A stretch of DNA of 64,000 bases from contig CAVRJE010000028.1 of the NCBI GenBank assembly GCA_963721365.1, forward strand, positions 186,001-250,000. Direction: 5' to 3'. The notes under the pieces are model-generated. The model did not search any database. It saw only the letters and a list, made by a program, of their open reading frames with translations, and was not told the DNA's origin. A program made the position numbers and the translations under genes. The stretch is from CAIQPS01 sp963721365 (GTDB lineage: Bacteria > Actinomycetota > Thermoleophilia > RBG-16-64-13). Shown one piece after another: positions 47,222 to 57,048 of this stretch; position 1 is the stretch's first letter, and each line of letters opens with the position of its first letter.

Positions 47222-47770
47222 GTGATCACCTGCACTTCCTCGTAGCCGCGCTCGGCGTTGCGGATGTTCTTCTTGAGCATGTCGCCGTCCAGGTGGTCGG
47301 CCAGTCCCTGCAGCACCGACTCCAGCCTGACCCACCCGGTCGCCTTGGCCAGCGCCCCGATGAGACAGGTGTTGGGGATATCCCGGCCGATCTCGCAGAG
47401 CGCCACCTGGGTGGCGTTGATGATCGCCGCCCGCTTGACGCTCGGGTGCGGCGGCTCGGGGAACTCCTTGGGGCTGTTGAGCACCAGGATCCCGTCGGGC
47501 TTGAGCCCGTCGAACAGGGTCTTGAGGCCCAGCAGGGTGGGGTCGATCACCACCAGGCAGTCGGGGGTGTAGATCTGGGTCTTCTCCCGGATGGGCTCGT
47601 CGTCGAAGCGGGTGAAGGCCACCACGGGCATCCCCCGCCGCTCGAACCCGTACATGGGGAAGCTCGCCACGCACTTGCCCTCGGCCGCGCAGGCCGAGGC
47701 CAGCATCCTCGCCGCCAGTACGGCCCCCTGGCCTCCCCGGCCGTGGAATCGGATCTCTGTTCGCCGACAT
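47215..47770 (-). CDS. 2-oxoacid:ferredoxin oxidoreductase, gamma subunit, frame-shifted
   Basis: About 185 residues. After ATG 47770 and one frame change near 47745, IRFHGRGGQGAVLAARMLAS, FPMYGFERRGMPVVAFTRFD, DCLVVIDPTLLGLKTLFDGL, NATQVALCEIGRDIPNTCLI and GYEEVQVITW give the full gamma domain, which closes the CoA site. Gene order gamma-delta-alpha-beta is that of many archaeal and clostridial POR/VOR enzymes. It begins seven bases after the ligase stop. Confidence 0.86.
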
Positions 47771-47777
47771 CTCGCTC

Positions 47778-49467
47778 CTATTCTCCCGCCGCCTGCCGGG
47801 CCGCGGCTTCGGCCTCCAGCTTCCTGGCGATGTCTTCCTTCAGCGCCGTCTTGTTCAGCTTCTGCGCCGCCGTGTACGGCATCGCCTCCACGAACTCGAT
47901 GCGCTCCGGCAGTTGCTGCACCGAGGCCTTCTCCCCGCGCAGGAAGGTGATGACCATCTCGAACGTCAACGTGCAGCCGGCTGCCGGCTGGATGTAGGCG
48001 CAGACGCGCTCTCCCATCAGCGGGTCGGGCATGGGGACGACTGCCACGATGGCCACGTCCGGGTGCCGGTTGATGAGGCTCTCGATCATGGTGGCGCTGA
48101 TGCTCTCGCCGCCCCGGTTGATCATCTCTTTGAGGCGGCCGGTCAGCCTGATGTAGCCCTGCTCGTCGATGATGGCCAGGTCGCCGGTCTTGAAGAAGCC
48201 GTCCTCGTCGAAGACCATGGCGTTCTCGTCGGGGTTCTTGTAGTAGCCGGCGAAGACGGACGGGACCTTTGAGCAGCAGTTCGCCCTGCGCTGCCGGGCG
48301 GCAAGCGTGTTGCCGTCGAGGTCGACCACCTTGTAGACGTCGCCGGGGCAGGTGGGCCGCCCCACGGTGCCGCAGACCGTCTCGATGTCGTCCTCGGCGG
48401 TGGTGATGGTGGTCATGCCCTCGGTGGCCCCGTAGCCGTTGTGGAAGCGCATGTTGAGCCTACCGAAGACCTCGCGCACCAGCTCGGGGAAGGCGGCGCC
48501 GCCGGCGCTGTGCATCTTCTTGAGGCTGCTCAGGTCGAACTTGTCCAGGTCCTCGTACTGCAGCAGCCGCTGGGCCAGGGTCGGCACCCAGATGACCGAG
48601 GTCACCCGCTCGCGCTCGATGACCTCGCAGATGGTCTGGGCGTCGGTGGAGTCGAGCATGAACAGCGTGCCCATGGTGATCACGCTGCCTATGAAGCCCT
48701 TGCCGAAAGACAGGTCGTGGGCGATGGAGCCCACGATCAGGTTGACGTCTTCGCAATGCTGTTCCCAGGCCTTGGAGCAGTACTCCACGTTGCAGCCGAT
48801 GCTGTTGTGGGTGCGAGGGACGAGCTTCGGCTCGCCGGTGGTCCCCCCGGTCGGGCCCATGTGCGCCACCTGCCGGGCATCCGGCGCCCGCTCGGCCAGC
48901 CGGGCCAGGTTCTCCGGCGTCCGCTCGTTCTCGGCTATCAGCCGCTCCATGCTCACGAAGCCCGGCTTGTCGACCTCGCCCCGCACGGTGATGACGTGCT
49001 GGATGGCCGGGACAGGCCGCCCGCACGTCGTCCACGATGGGCAGGAAGTCGGTCTTGCCGTACTGCGGCGGCACCACCCAGGCCACCGCCTCGGATATCT
49101 CCGCCAGCCGCTGGACCTCGTGCTGCCGGTAGCGGTCGATGAGCATCACCGTGATCGCGCCGATCTTCTGGCAGGCGAAGTAGACCGTCGACGAACTCGG
49201 TCCAGTTGGGCAGCTGGATCATCACCCGGTCGAGCGGCTTGATGCCCAGGTCCATGAGGCCGATGGCCAGACGGTCGGCCTGCTCGCGGGCCTGCGCGTA
49301 GGTCAGCCGCGTTCCAGCCGGTCGACGAACGCTTCCTTGTTCGGGTGGATGTCGGCCGCCCGGTCGAGCAGGTCGCCGAAGTTCAGACCGCTCCACCAGC
49401 GGCGCCGCAGGTAGTCCTCGGCGTCGTCTTCGCGGTAGGGCGGCGCCCCCGCAAGCATCTCGAACAT
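47778..49467 (-). CDS. EntE/DhbE-like aryl-acid AMP ligase, frame-shifted
   Basis: About 562 residues of the ANL superfamily. YREDDAEDYLRRRWWSGLNF resembles the EntE start; frame changes near 49310, 49190 and 49010 connect YAQAREQADRLAIGLMDLGI, VMLIDRYRQHEVQRLAEISE, and HMGPTGGTTGEPKLVPRTHN. FHNGYGATEGMTTITTAEDD, GDLAIIDEQGYIRLTGRLKE, INRGGESISATMIESLINRH and MPYTAAQKLNKTALKED (catalytic Lys) complete the fold. RTHN, INRGGE and LMGERVCAYI are close to dihydroxybenzoate-AMP ligases, so a (hydroxy)aromatic acid is the probable substrate, here likely joined to CoA because no carrier protein is encoded. Confidence 0.82.
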
Positions 49468-49500
49468 GCCGTGTCCCCCTTTCGTGTGTCGACTGGCCGG

Positions 49501-51627
49501 TCAGACGGCGCAGCCGGCGAGGATGCCCTCGCGGACCGCGTCGGCCATCAGGCCCGGCTCCCGGGCGCTGCCGGCCACCTGTATCTCGCGCCACCAGCGG
49601 CGACAACTGCTCCACCAGAGGCCGTGTTCGCCGCCCAGTCCTGCGTGTTGATGATGTTCTTGCCCTTGAGGATGTACGACCGCTTGTCGCGCTGCTGGAT
49701 CTTGAGGCCGTCCTCGGTGATCTCCTGGTACTCCACCTCGGGCCACAGCGTCACGTACTTCTGCTTGAACCAGGGCAACAGGTTGGCCAGGTCGTCGCGG
49801 CCCATCTCGTCGCCCAGCTCGGACGCCGGGCCGTTGTGGGCGATGATCACCCTGCGGTGCCGCTTGACCAGGAACTCGCCCAGCTCGCAGCCGTGCAGGG
49901 TGCCGCCCATGATGACCACCCGCTTGCCGACCGGCATCCACAGGTGGGTGAGCTTCTGCAGTCTGCCCCGAGTTGAAGATCTTGAGGAAGAAGTTGAGCA
50001 TGCCGTAGAGCTTGTCGGTGCGGATGACGCTGCTCGCGTCCGTGCCCGGGCAAGTCGAACTCGGGATGCACGGCCCCGGCGGCCACGACGATGGCGTCCG
50101 GCTTCTCGGTCCGCACGATGTCGGGGGTCACCGCCGTGCCCTTGTGCACGGTCACCTTGCTCTTGCGCAGCTCCCGCTCCTCGTAGTGGACGAAGTCCAG
50201 GAGCTCCGGGGTCTCGCAGTCCTTGACGATGGCCGCCAGCGGCACGAGGCCGCCCAGCCGGGGATCTTTCTCGTAGAGCACCACTTCGTGGCCGCGCTCG
50301 GCCGCTATCCGCGCCGCTTCCATGCCGGAAGGGCCGCCGCCGACGACGAGCACCTTCTTGCGGCGCTCGGCCGGCTTGGCCTGGTACTCGGGCATGATCT
50401 CCCGCCCCAGCGTGCCGTTGACCCGGCACTCGAGCTTCTTGTTGCGGTTGCGCATCTCGAAGCAGTGCAGGCAGCCCAGGCAGGGCCGGACGTCTTCCAG
50501 CCGGCCTTCGCGGATCTTGTTGGGATACTCGGGGTCGGCCAGCAGGAACCGGGTCATGCCCACGAAGTCGAGGCTGCCCTTGCGCAGGTACTTCTCCCCC
50601 ATCTCGGCGTCGATGCGGCAGGCGGTCCACACCGGGACCTTGACGCCCTTGCGCTTGACCGCCTCCACCAGCGGCACGGTCGCTCCGTCGCCCCGGCGGC
50701 TCCAGTCGAGGTCCTTGGGCAGGTCGTACGGGCGGCTCGGGGTACATGAGACGGTCGGGCTGCAGGAGGCCGCCCCGATGCCCGTAGCGTTCGCCCCGGA
50801 CGTTCAGGCCGTCGGCCACCTCGCAGATGAGCTTGGACATCTCCACGCCCTCTTCGAGCGTGGTCGCCAGCGGGTGGTTGTACTCGGCGGCGTTGATGAT
50901 GGCGTGGACGGCGAAGCCGGGGCCGCAGCGGCGCTTGGCTTCGACGATGATGTCGCGGATGAAGCGGGTGCGGTTCTCGTAGCTCTGCGGCCCGTACTCG
51001 TCCTCGCGCTTGTTCCAGATGCGCGACAGGAAGGTGTTGCCCTGGTGCGCCGTGGCGTGGTTGATCTCGCAGGCGTCGAAGCCCGCCTTCCAGGCCCGCT
51101 CGGCCGCCGAGGCCCAGAGGTCGATCTGGTCTTCGAGTTCCTGCTTGGTCATGGCCCGGCAGGGCAGGAAGTCGGGGCCGGGCAGCTCCTCCTCGGTCAT
51201 GGCCGAGGCGCACTTGACGTCCCTGATGCTCATGTCCTTGGGCAGCAGGCCGGTCGGGTTCCAGGGACCGGCGTGCTGGAACTGGATGGACACCGGGCAG
51301 CCGGCCTTGTGCACCGCGTCGGTCAGCCGCGCGAACCCGGGGATGAAGCGGTCGTCGTCGAAGTGCAGCTGCACGCCCTGGTAGCTGCCGTCGGGCTGGT
51401 AGTGGACGTGCTGGATGCCCAGCGGGATACTCGACCCCGCACGACTCCACCACCAGGAAGCCCACCCCGCCCTGGGCCAGGCGCTCGTAGTAGGCGATCA
51501 TGCGGTCGCCGCACGTCTGGTCTGGGTCCACGTACGAGGTGCCGTTGGCCGTCTTGATGATGCGGTTGCGGGTCTTCACCGGCCCGATCATGCCGGGCTC
51601 CATGAGCTTCTCGAATCGCTGTGTCAT
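49501..51627 (-). CDS. Fe-S flavoenzyme of the 2-enoate/2,4-dienoyl-CoA reductase family, frame-shifted
   Basis: About 708 residues with the three-part layout of the family. The FMN barrel shows NRIIKTANGTSYVDP, FARLTDAVHKAGCPVSIQFQ, HAGPWNPTG, ACEINHATAHQGNTFLSRIW, NKREDEYGPQSYENRTRFI. The cluster binding segment reads CLGCLHC and, 11 residues on, C. The NAD(P)H/FAD half begins KKVLVVGGGPSGMEAARIAA and later has KRVVIMGGTLHGCELGEFLV. Frame changes occur near 51430, 50740, 50050, 49965 and 49615. Homologues reduce cinnamate-type 2-enoates or 2,4-dienoyl-CoA with NAD(P)H. Its ATG overlaps the dehydrogenase stop (ATGA). Confidence 0.85.
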
Positions 51628-52580
51628 GCCACTCGTCTCCTCACCCCAGGTTCTCCCCTCAGGCCAAGAACGTCGTCGACGATCCGAGCCGCGGCGGCCA
51701 TGGCCGCCGCCGTGCGCTCCAGACCCTCTTGCTCGTCCGGCGCCAGCTCCCATTCCTGTATCTCCTGCACGCCCCCCTTGCCCAGCTTCACCGGCACGCG
51801 ACATGCTCAGGCCGCTTCTGGCCGTACTCGCCGTCGAGCACGACCGAGCAGGGGAAGATCTCGCCGGTGTCCTGCTAGTACCGCCCTGGTGAGGGCCGCC
51901 AGTCCGAGCGCGCTCGTCCAGCCCGCCGTCCGCCCCGACTGCAGCTCCTCGTAGCGCCGAAGGATGGTCGGGATCTCGTCCCGGACGGCCTGCTTCTCGT
52001 CTTCGCTGAAGGAGACGGCGCGCCGTCGATGCGCGCGGAACTGAACAGCGGCACCTGCGTGCTGCCGTGCTCCCCGATGACCGTCGCCTGGACCTGGCTG
52101 GTCTTGACCCCCTTCGTTCTGGCGATGATCTCGCGGAAGCGGGTCGAGTCGTTCCTGGAGTAGCCGATGACCTGGCGGCGGTCGAAGCCGCCGACCCGCC
52201 AGGTGCAGTAGTTGAGCGGATCGATCGGGTTGGTGGCGGTGATGACGAAGGCGTCGGGGCAGTACCGCTTCACGGCCAGGGCCACGTCGCGCACCAGGGG
52301 GATGTTCTTGGGAAGCATCTCCATGCGGTCGGCGATAAGGCCCTGCGGCACTCCCGCGGCGTTGATGACCACGTCGGAGCCTGCGAGGTCCTCGTAGGCG
52401 CCGGCCGTGACCGTCACCCCCAGGTCGCGACATGGCCGTGCTCATGTCCAGGGCGTGTTGCTGCACCACGTTGGGGCGCATGTCGATGAGGACGAGCTCG
52501 TCTACCAGACCCGATACCCCGATGTAGAACGCGGCGGGCGCGCCGACCGAGCCGGCAGCGCCGATGACGGTGACCTTCAT
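51624..52580 (-). CDS. Lactate/malate-type 2-hydroxyacid dehydrogenase, frame-shifted
   Basis: About 318 residues; the span is a multiple of three, so its frame changes near 52430, 52020, 51890 and 51800 cancel. MKVTVIGAAGSVGAPAAFYI (NAD), ITATNPIDPLNYCTWRVGGF, NDSTRFREIIA (Asp and Arg) and GEHGSTQVPLFSSARIDG (catalytic His) are present. The substrate-specificity position reads AGVPQ, with Gln as in lactate dehydrogenases, not the Arg of malate dehydrogenases, so a monocarboxylic 2-hydroxyacid is favoured. Later DGEYGQKRPEHVA and VKLGKGGVQEIQEWELA match the LDH/MDH end. First gene of the eight-gene operon. Confidence 0.82.
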
Positions 52581-52954
52581 GTTGCCCCCTTGTTTGTCTC
52601 CGGTATTAACAGGCAAGGGGCCCTGCATGTCAAGAGCAAGGGTACTCCGGGCGGGCCTGCCCTGGGAGCCCCGACCTCGGTCAGGGCGAAGACGTTCTCG
52701 CGGCGAGCCTGGTCGAGATACTGAAGGGAAATAGGCCAGCTGACTGCCCCCCATCGATGGGGCAGGGTTCGTATCCAGTGGTCCCCCCGTTTCGCTTGCT
52801 CGCCGACCTGCCGTTCCGCACTGACTGATCCGTTCGGGTAATCGAGCGAACTCCCGTTTGTGTGGAGCCCTAACCCTGGCTCACTCCTGGAGGGGCATCG
52901 GGCGCCAAACGCCCACTGGTACGCCTTCTTCTCTCTAAGCTAGACCCCGGGATT
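52581..52954. other. Intergenic region before the dehydrogenase operon
   Basis: No gene found. A stem CTGCCCC/GGGGCAG with loop CCATCGAT near 52742-52763 lies between two minus-strand genes and could terminate the MoaF-like gene, although no U-run follows. The minus-strand promoter of the operon starting at 52580 should be in this stretch, but no clear boxes were identified. Confidence 0.45.
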
Positions 52955-53758
52955 CTAGAGTTTCTCGAAGTGATTGGGATAGAAGGTCTGGCTGACCTTC
53001 TGGATCAAGGCCCCTGCCGGTTCGACCCGCATGGTGCCATCCGGATTGGTGTTGCAGAATACGCCGGTCTCACGGTTGTCACCAAAGGAACCATCGAAGC
53101 AGACGAACCAGATCGGCGAGCATGGAATGATCATCTCCGTCCAGCCGAAAACATACTGACCGTCGGCGAACTTCCAATACTCCGCCGGTTCTATGGCGGC
53201 ATCTCCTTTTTGTGCTCCTGAGAGTCCCTTCCAGCAGAAGTACTTGGAAGTTATGTAGTAATGCTCGTAATCGTGGTCCTCTGAATACGTGTAGATGGCT
53301 TTCATACCAGTGAGTTCTTTGGTTCGGTGCGGTGCCATGCCGGAAGCCTCACCTCCGGCAAGCCTCCCCCCGACGAATCTCTGGCCGATGCGCGGCTCCC
53401 CGGCCTTTGCTTCCGGCTTTTCCCAGTTGTGCACATGGACCACCCGTCGCGTTTCCGTGTTGAAGATGAACGCGTCGCATTCCGTATTGGTGGCGCTGAC
53501 GAGGAAGGACACAAAGTACACGTCGGGAGCGACATTGATGGCCTCGTACTCGTCTCGGCCCTCTCTGTCGCCCGAGCTCCAAGCGACGCTTGTCTTGTCG
53601 AATCGCAGGGCCATCGCCGAGCCGTCGAAATCGAGCGCGAGCTCACTCCCAGCGAGCGCTTCCGTGGGCGGGAGACGATAGGTGTTCATGTCCACTACGA
53701 AAAGGTCAAAGTTCTTCCAGCCCTCTGGCGGTGCATTGGTGTAGTCCTTTGGCATCAT
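52955..53758 (-). CDS. MoaF-like protein
   Basis: The intact 267-residue protein matches the two-part MoaF pattern: TEALAGSELALDFDGSAMAL, EYEAINVAPDVYFVSFLVSA, AFIFNTETRRVVHVHNWEKP in the first half and DYEHYYITSKYFCWKGLSGA, KFADGQYVFGWTEMIIPCSP, SFGDNRETGVFCNTNPDGTM in the second. MoaF was named for an association with molybdenum-cofactor genes, but its reaction is unresolved. Here it lies a few genes from a Mo enzyme (transhydroxylase), which may be a meaningful link. No signal peptide. Confidence 0.7.
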   Translation of the reverse strand: MMPKDYTNAPPEGWKNFDLFVVDMNTYRLPPTEALAGSELALDFDGSAMALRFDKTSVAWSSGDREGRDEYEAINVAPDVYFVSFLVSATNTECDAFIFNTETRRVVHVHNWEKPEAKAGEPRIGQRFVGGRLAGGEASGMAPHRTKELTGMKAIYTYSEDHDYEHYYITSKYFCWKGLSGAQKGDAAIEPAEYWKFADGQYVFGWTEMIIPCSPIWFVCFDGSFGDNRETGVFCNTNPDGTMRVEPAGALIQKVSQTFYPNHFEKL

Positions 53759-53912
53759 CAGTCTCCCAGGAGTTCGTTTGCGCGGTCGAGATGTGCCCAG
53801 ACCCGGCCAGACAGGCTGGGTCCACGGTCATCCTATCACTGCTCTGCCTGCTAAAGCCTAGAGATCGTTGGCGTTTCAAGATGAGGAGGGTTGCCCATCA
53901 AGAAGTTCCTTC

Positions 53913-55271
53913 TCAGCCCTTCCAGCGTATGCCTTCCACGATCTCCTTGGCTAAGCTGATGAACTTCTCGATGTCGTCCTCGGTCATCGGCTCCGACAAG
54001 GCGACTTGACCGCGGAACAGCGGGAACACCCCACGGTTCGCCATCTCCAACGCGAATATCTGCATAGCTTCCTCGTTGGAATAGGTGACCGCATCACGGG
54101 CGCTGCGATAGACCCGGCCTGGGCGGTCCGCCAGCTCGTATCCAAGAAACGAACCGCGCCCGCTCACGAGGAGAGGGTATTCGTTTTCAGCCGCCCAGCG
54201 GTTGAGCTCGTCTTTGATGTGCGCGCCGTATTCCGCCAGCCGTGCATAAACGTCTGGGGTCATCACCTCCAGGCACGCAATACCCGCCCGAGTCGCAAGC
54301 GGGTGGCCGTGGTGCGTCCCCGAGTGTTTTACCTTGGCCGACTCTACAAAGGACATGATGTCCTTCCGGCCGCCGACCGCGCCCAGAGGAAGACCCCCGC
54401 CGATGATCTTTCCCATTACAGTGAGGTCCGGAGCGATGCCATAGTCGCCCTGCATGCCCGAGTACGAGCAGCGAAGAGTAATCGTCTCATCGACAATCAG
54501 GAGAATGCCGAGGGCCCGTGTCAGGTCGCGGAGACCCTGAACGAAATCCTGGTCGAGCTCAATCAGGCCTCCGGCGGCGCTCTGCAATTCGAGTATCACG
54601 CAAGCAATCTCACCCGCTTGCCGGGTGAGGATATCCTCACAAGCCTCGAGATTATTCTGGGGCAAGACAGTGGTGTTGGCGAGCGTGTGCGGCGGCAAGC
54701 CGGGAGAGCTCGCGATAGAAAGCGGATTGGAGGCGTCTCCGGCCAGCGATAAAGGCTCAGGCTGAATGGAGACAAGGAAATCATCGCCGATCCCGTGGAA
54801 GCCGCCCTCCATCTTGGCGAGCCTGGGCTTCCCCGTATAGGCGCGCGCCACCCGGACCGCAACCATACAAGCCTCACTCGCCGAACAGGTGAAGATCACC
54901 TGCTCCACCGATTCGACTCGCTCGGTGATCATCTGGGCAAGCTTGTGCTCCTGGACCATGGGGCAGCCGTAGGAGAAGCCCTTCGGCACCGCCTCGAGCA
55001 GCGCTTCGCGGATAGCTGGATGGTCGTGTCCGAGAACATTCGTGCCAAAGTTGTTGTGAAGATCGAGCAACCGGTGTCCGTCGATCGTGAAGAGATACTG
55101 ACCTTCGCCGTGGTCCGCGTAGATGGGGTGAGGTCCATAGCTAACGCTGCTCCGGCTGAATCCCCCCGGGATGTAGGCGCGGGCGGTTTCGGTGACGGAG
55201 CCCGACACTGCGAACTTCTCCTGAAAGTCGCGCTTGACAGATTCAAGCGTGAGGCTCTTCACGGGCTCCAT
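53913..55271 (-). CDS. Class III aminotransferase, glutamate-1-semialdehyde-aminomutase-like
   Basis: The intact 452-residue PLP enzyme has GGFSRSSVSYGPHPIYADHG, NNFGTNVLGHDHPAIREALL, VEQVIFTCSASEACMVAVRV, GFHGIGDDFLVSIQPEPLSL and the lysine loop LTVMGKIIGGGLPLGAVGGR. It aligns with the GSAM/class III fold but has long inserts, and no hemL neighbours. It could be an aminotransferase for an amino-acid or omega-amino substrate. It stands alone between the MoaF-like gene and the DUF169 fragment. Confidence 0.82.
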   Translation of the reverse strand: MEPVKSLTLESVKRDFQEKFAVSGSVTETARAYIPGGFSRSSVSYGPHPIYADHGEGQYLFTIDGHRLLDLHNNFGTNVLGHDHPAIREALLEAVPKGFSYGCPMVQEHKLAQMITERVESVEQVIFTCSASEACMVAVRVARAYTGKPRLAKMEGGFHGIGDDFLVSIQPEPLSLAGDASNPLSIASSPGLPPHTLANTTVLPQNNLEACEDILTRQAGEIACVILELQSAAGGLIELDQDFVQGLRDLTRALGILLIVDETITLRCSYSGMQGDYGIAPDLTVMGKIIGGGLPLGAVGGRKDIMSFVESAKVKHSGTHHGHPLATRAGIACLEVMTPDVYARLAEYGAHIKDELNRWAAENEYPLLVSGRGSFLGYELADRPGRVYRSARDAVTYSNEEAMQIFALEMANRGVFPLFRGQVALSEPMTEDDIEKFISLAKEIVEGIRWKG

Positions 55272-55547
55272 GGTCCATCTTCCCCTTCGTATCAGTTCAT
55301 TCAGATCCGGGATAGAACGGCAGCAGTTGTCTGTGGAACGCCGGGTTTCGATTAGTGCCCAATTCTCAGACAGAAAGGAACGCTAGGCTATGACCCTGTT
55401 CAATATACGGCTGCCTGGGTGGTCCGTAAACTCTCGATCCCGCGACCGGGTGCACACCGAGGGCGCCGGACCCGCTCAGCGGCTTCTCGCTGTTGGACCA
55501 CATCGCCACAGTTCTCTTTCTCACAAGGGAGCCCCCACTGAAGCTGG

Positions 55548-55576
55548 GGGAGCCCTCGCCAGAGGGCTCCTTTTTC
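55548..55576 (+). terminator. Rho-independent terminator
   Basis: Stem GAGCCCTC/GAGGGCTC with a 4-base loop followed by CTTTTTC. A second inverted repeat, CCCCCACTGAAGCTGGGGG, lies just before it. No plus-strand gene stands upstream to be terminated, only 250 bp of non-coding DNA. Confidence 0.75.
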
Positions 55577-55582
55577 GTCTAG

Positions 55583-56053
55583 TTTGACGATCGTCCCAAC
55601 AGGCGCGTCTACAACCACGTAACCGTCCTTGCGGCCGGTTCGACCTACGCGACCGGGTACGCTCCCGTAGACAAGTTGACCTTCGACCCCGACCTGCTCA
55701 TCCTGGGCTGCGACAACATGGACCAGGGCGAGCGGGTGCTGAGGGCGACCCAGTGGGACACGGGCGACATGATCGTGAGCAACATGACGTACGTCATGGG
55801 CTGCAACTGGATGTTCACCTACCCGTTCGTCAGCGGGAACATCAACACCGTCTGGACCGGGGTCTGTTACGGGATGAAGATGTACAAGCTCTATCCCGCG
55901 GGGCTGCCGATCGTCACCATCCCCTGGCACCACATCGACAGGGTCTTGCGGAACATGAACGAGATGCCCTGGGCCCTGCCCGGCCATACCGACCAGAAGG
56001 AAGAGGCGTACCAGCTCGCTTTCAAGCGACTAGGCGTCGAGGGAATCATCTAG
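55583..56053 (+). pseudogene. DUF169 protein, 5'-truncated
   Basis: The frame opens right after a TAG at 55580-55582 and reads RVYNHVTVLAAGSTYATGYA, PDLLILGCDNMDQGERVLRA, SNMTYVMGCNWMFTYPFVSG, VCYGMKMYKLYPAGLPIVTI and PWHHIDRVLRNMNEMPWALP. It matches the C-terminal part of DUF169 proteins, but the N-terminal half and a usable start codon are missing, and it begins seven bases after the terminator. A deletion or assembly junction is the simplest explanation. Confidence 0.55.
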
Positions 56054-56131
56054 CCGTAGGGCTAACCGCAAAATCTGGGCCATGATGCGCGCCGACGGGG
56101 GGCTTGGTTCGCGCGTGCAAACCGTCAGAAC

Positions 56132-56161
56132 GGGGGAGCCCCGCTCTCGCGGGGCTCCCCC
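56132..56161. terminator. Convergent terminator hairpin
   Basis: Perfect 13-bp stem GGGGGAGCCCCGC/GCGGGGCTCCCCC around a 4-base loop between the DUF169 fragment (plus) and the transhydroxylase beta gene (minus). It lacks a U-run but is in the right place to act in both directions. Confidence 0.6.
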
Positions 56162-56187
56162 GAACAGTCCCTGGATGTCGGCCGGTC

Positions 56188-57048
56188 TTACAGTTTGGCC
56201 AGCTTCATGGTCCCCAGGTTGAGACTCTCACCCAGCTTCACAGTGGTCGTGACCGGCGCATAGCCCGACGCCTCCACCCTCACCGAGTATTCCTCGCCCG
56301 GCTCGAGCTTGTCCACGTAGAAGTCGCCGTAGTTGTTGGCCGTGGCCTCGCCGAGGACGGCGCCGGCGGCCCGGCCGCCGGCCGTCACGGTCGCCTTGGC
56401 GCCCTCCGCGCACTCGTCCGTGTCGCCGAACACCACGTTGCCGGCGATGAACGCCTTGTCGAACAGATACAGGTTCTTGTAGTAGACCCGCGGCTTGGCA
56501 CCGAGCTCGGGGCGGAGCACCTCGAGACCCTCGGCCGCCGCCGCGGCCGCCATCTCGACATCGTCGGCGAGGACCAGCTTGATGGCTTCGGCGGGGCACA
56601 CCTGCGAGCAGCGGGTCTCCACCCAGCCTTCGTCGATGAGGTGGGCGCAGCCGGTGCACTTCTGCGCCACCTGGGCCTCTTCGTTCCAGTAGATGACGTC
56701 GTAGGGGCAGGTGGCGACGATCTCCGGATGGCCCTTCGCCTTCTCCGGGTCGATGATCACCAGCCCGTCGTCACGTTTGTAGACGGTCCCTGCCGGCGAG
56801 TCCTTTATGCAGGGCGCGTCGTCGCAGTGAAGGCAGGGCGTGGGCCGGTAGGCGACCTGTACCAGCGGGTACTGGCCCCGTTCGGTCCGCATGATGTTCA
56901 TCCACCGGTGCCCGGCCCAGGGCTGGGCCACCGAGTAGGGCGGGAAATCGTTGCCCGTGAACTCGTCCTTGTCGGCGAGGAAGCAGTCGTTGCAGTCCAT
57001 GCACCGGGCGACGTCGATCACCATGTTCCACTTCTTGGCGTCGGCCAT
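56188..57048 (-). CDS. Pyrogallol-phloroglucinol transhydroxylase, beta (Fe-S) subunit
   Basis: The intact 286-residue electron-transfer subunit. KWNMVIDVARCMDCNDCF, RPTPCLHCDDAPC, DGLVIIDPEKAKGHPEIVAT, CPYDVIYWNEEAQVAQKCTG and CAHLIDEG carry the [4Fe-4S] ligands; VYYKNLYLFDKAF precedes a C-terminal transthyretin/Ig-like domain (GDTDECAEGAKATVTAGG to NLGTMKLAKL), which is specific to the Pelobacter transhydroxylase beta subunit (274 residues). Of the 12 cluster positions, 11 are Cys, while the fourth ligand of the first motif is Asp26. ATG 57048 shares a base with the alpha stop (TGATG) if a G-run error is allowed. Confidence 0.9.
   Translation of the reverse strand: MADAKKWNMVIDVARCMDCNDCFLADKDEFTGNDFPPYSVAQPWAGHRWMNIMRTERGQYPLVQVAYRPTPCLHCDDAPCIKDSPAGTVYKRDDGLVIIDPEKAKGHPEIVATCPYDVIYWNEEAQVAQKCTGCAHLIDEGWVETRCSQVCPAEAIKLVLADDVEMAAAAAAEGLEVLRPELGAKPRVYYKNLYLFDKAFIAGNVVFGDTDECAEGAKATVTAGGRAAGAVLGEATANNYGDFYVDKLEPGEEYSVRVEASGYAPVTTTVKLGESLNLGTMKLAKL

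Noticed and set aside
51624..52580. Plain malate dehydrogenase
   Set aside because: The specificity position carries Gln rather than Arg, so the substrate is left as a 2-hydroxyacid.
53913..55271. Assignment as HemL for tetrapyrrole synthesis
   Set aside because: The fold fits, but long inserts and the absence of hem genes make the specific function unsafe.
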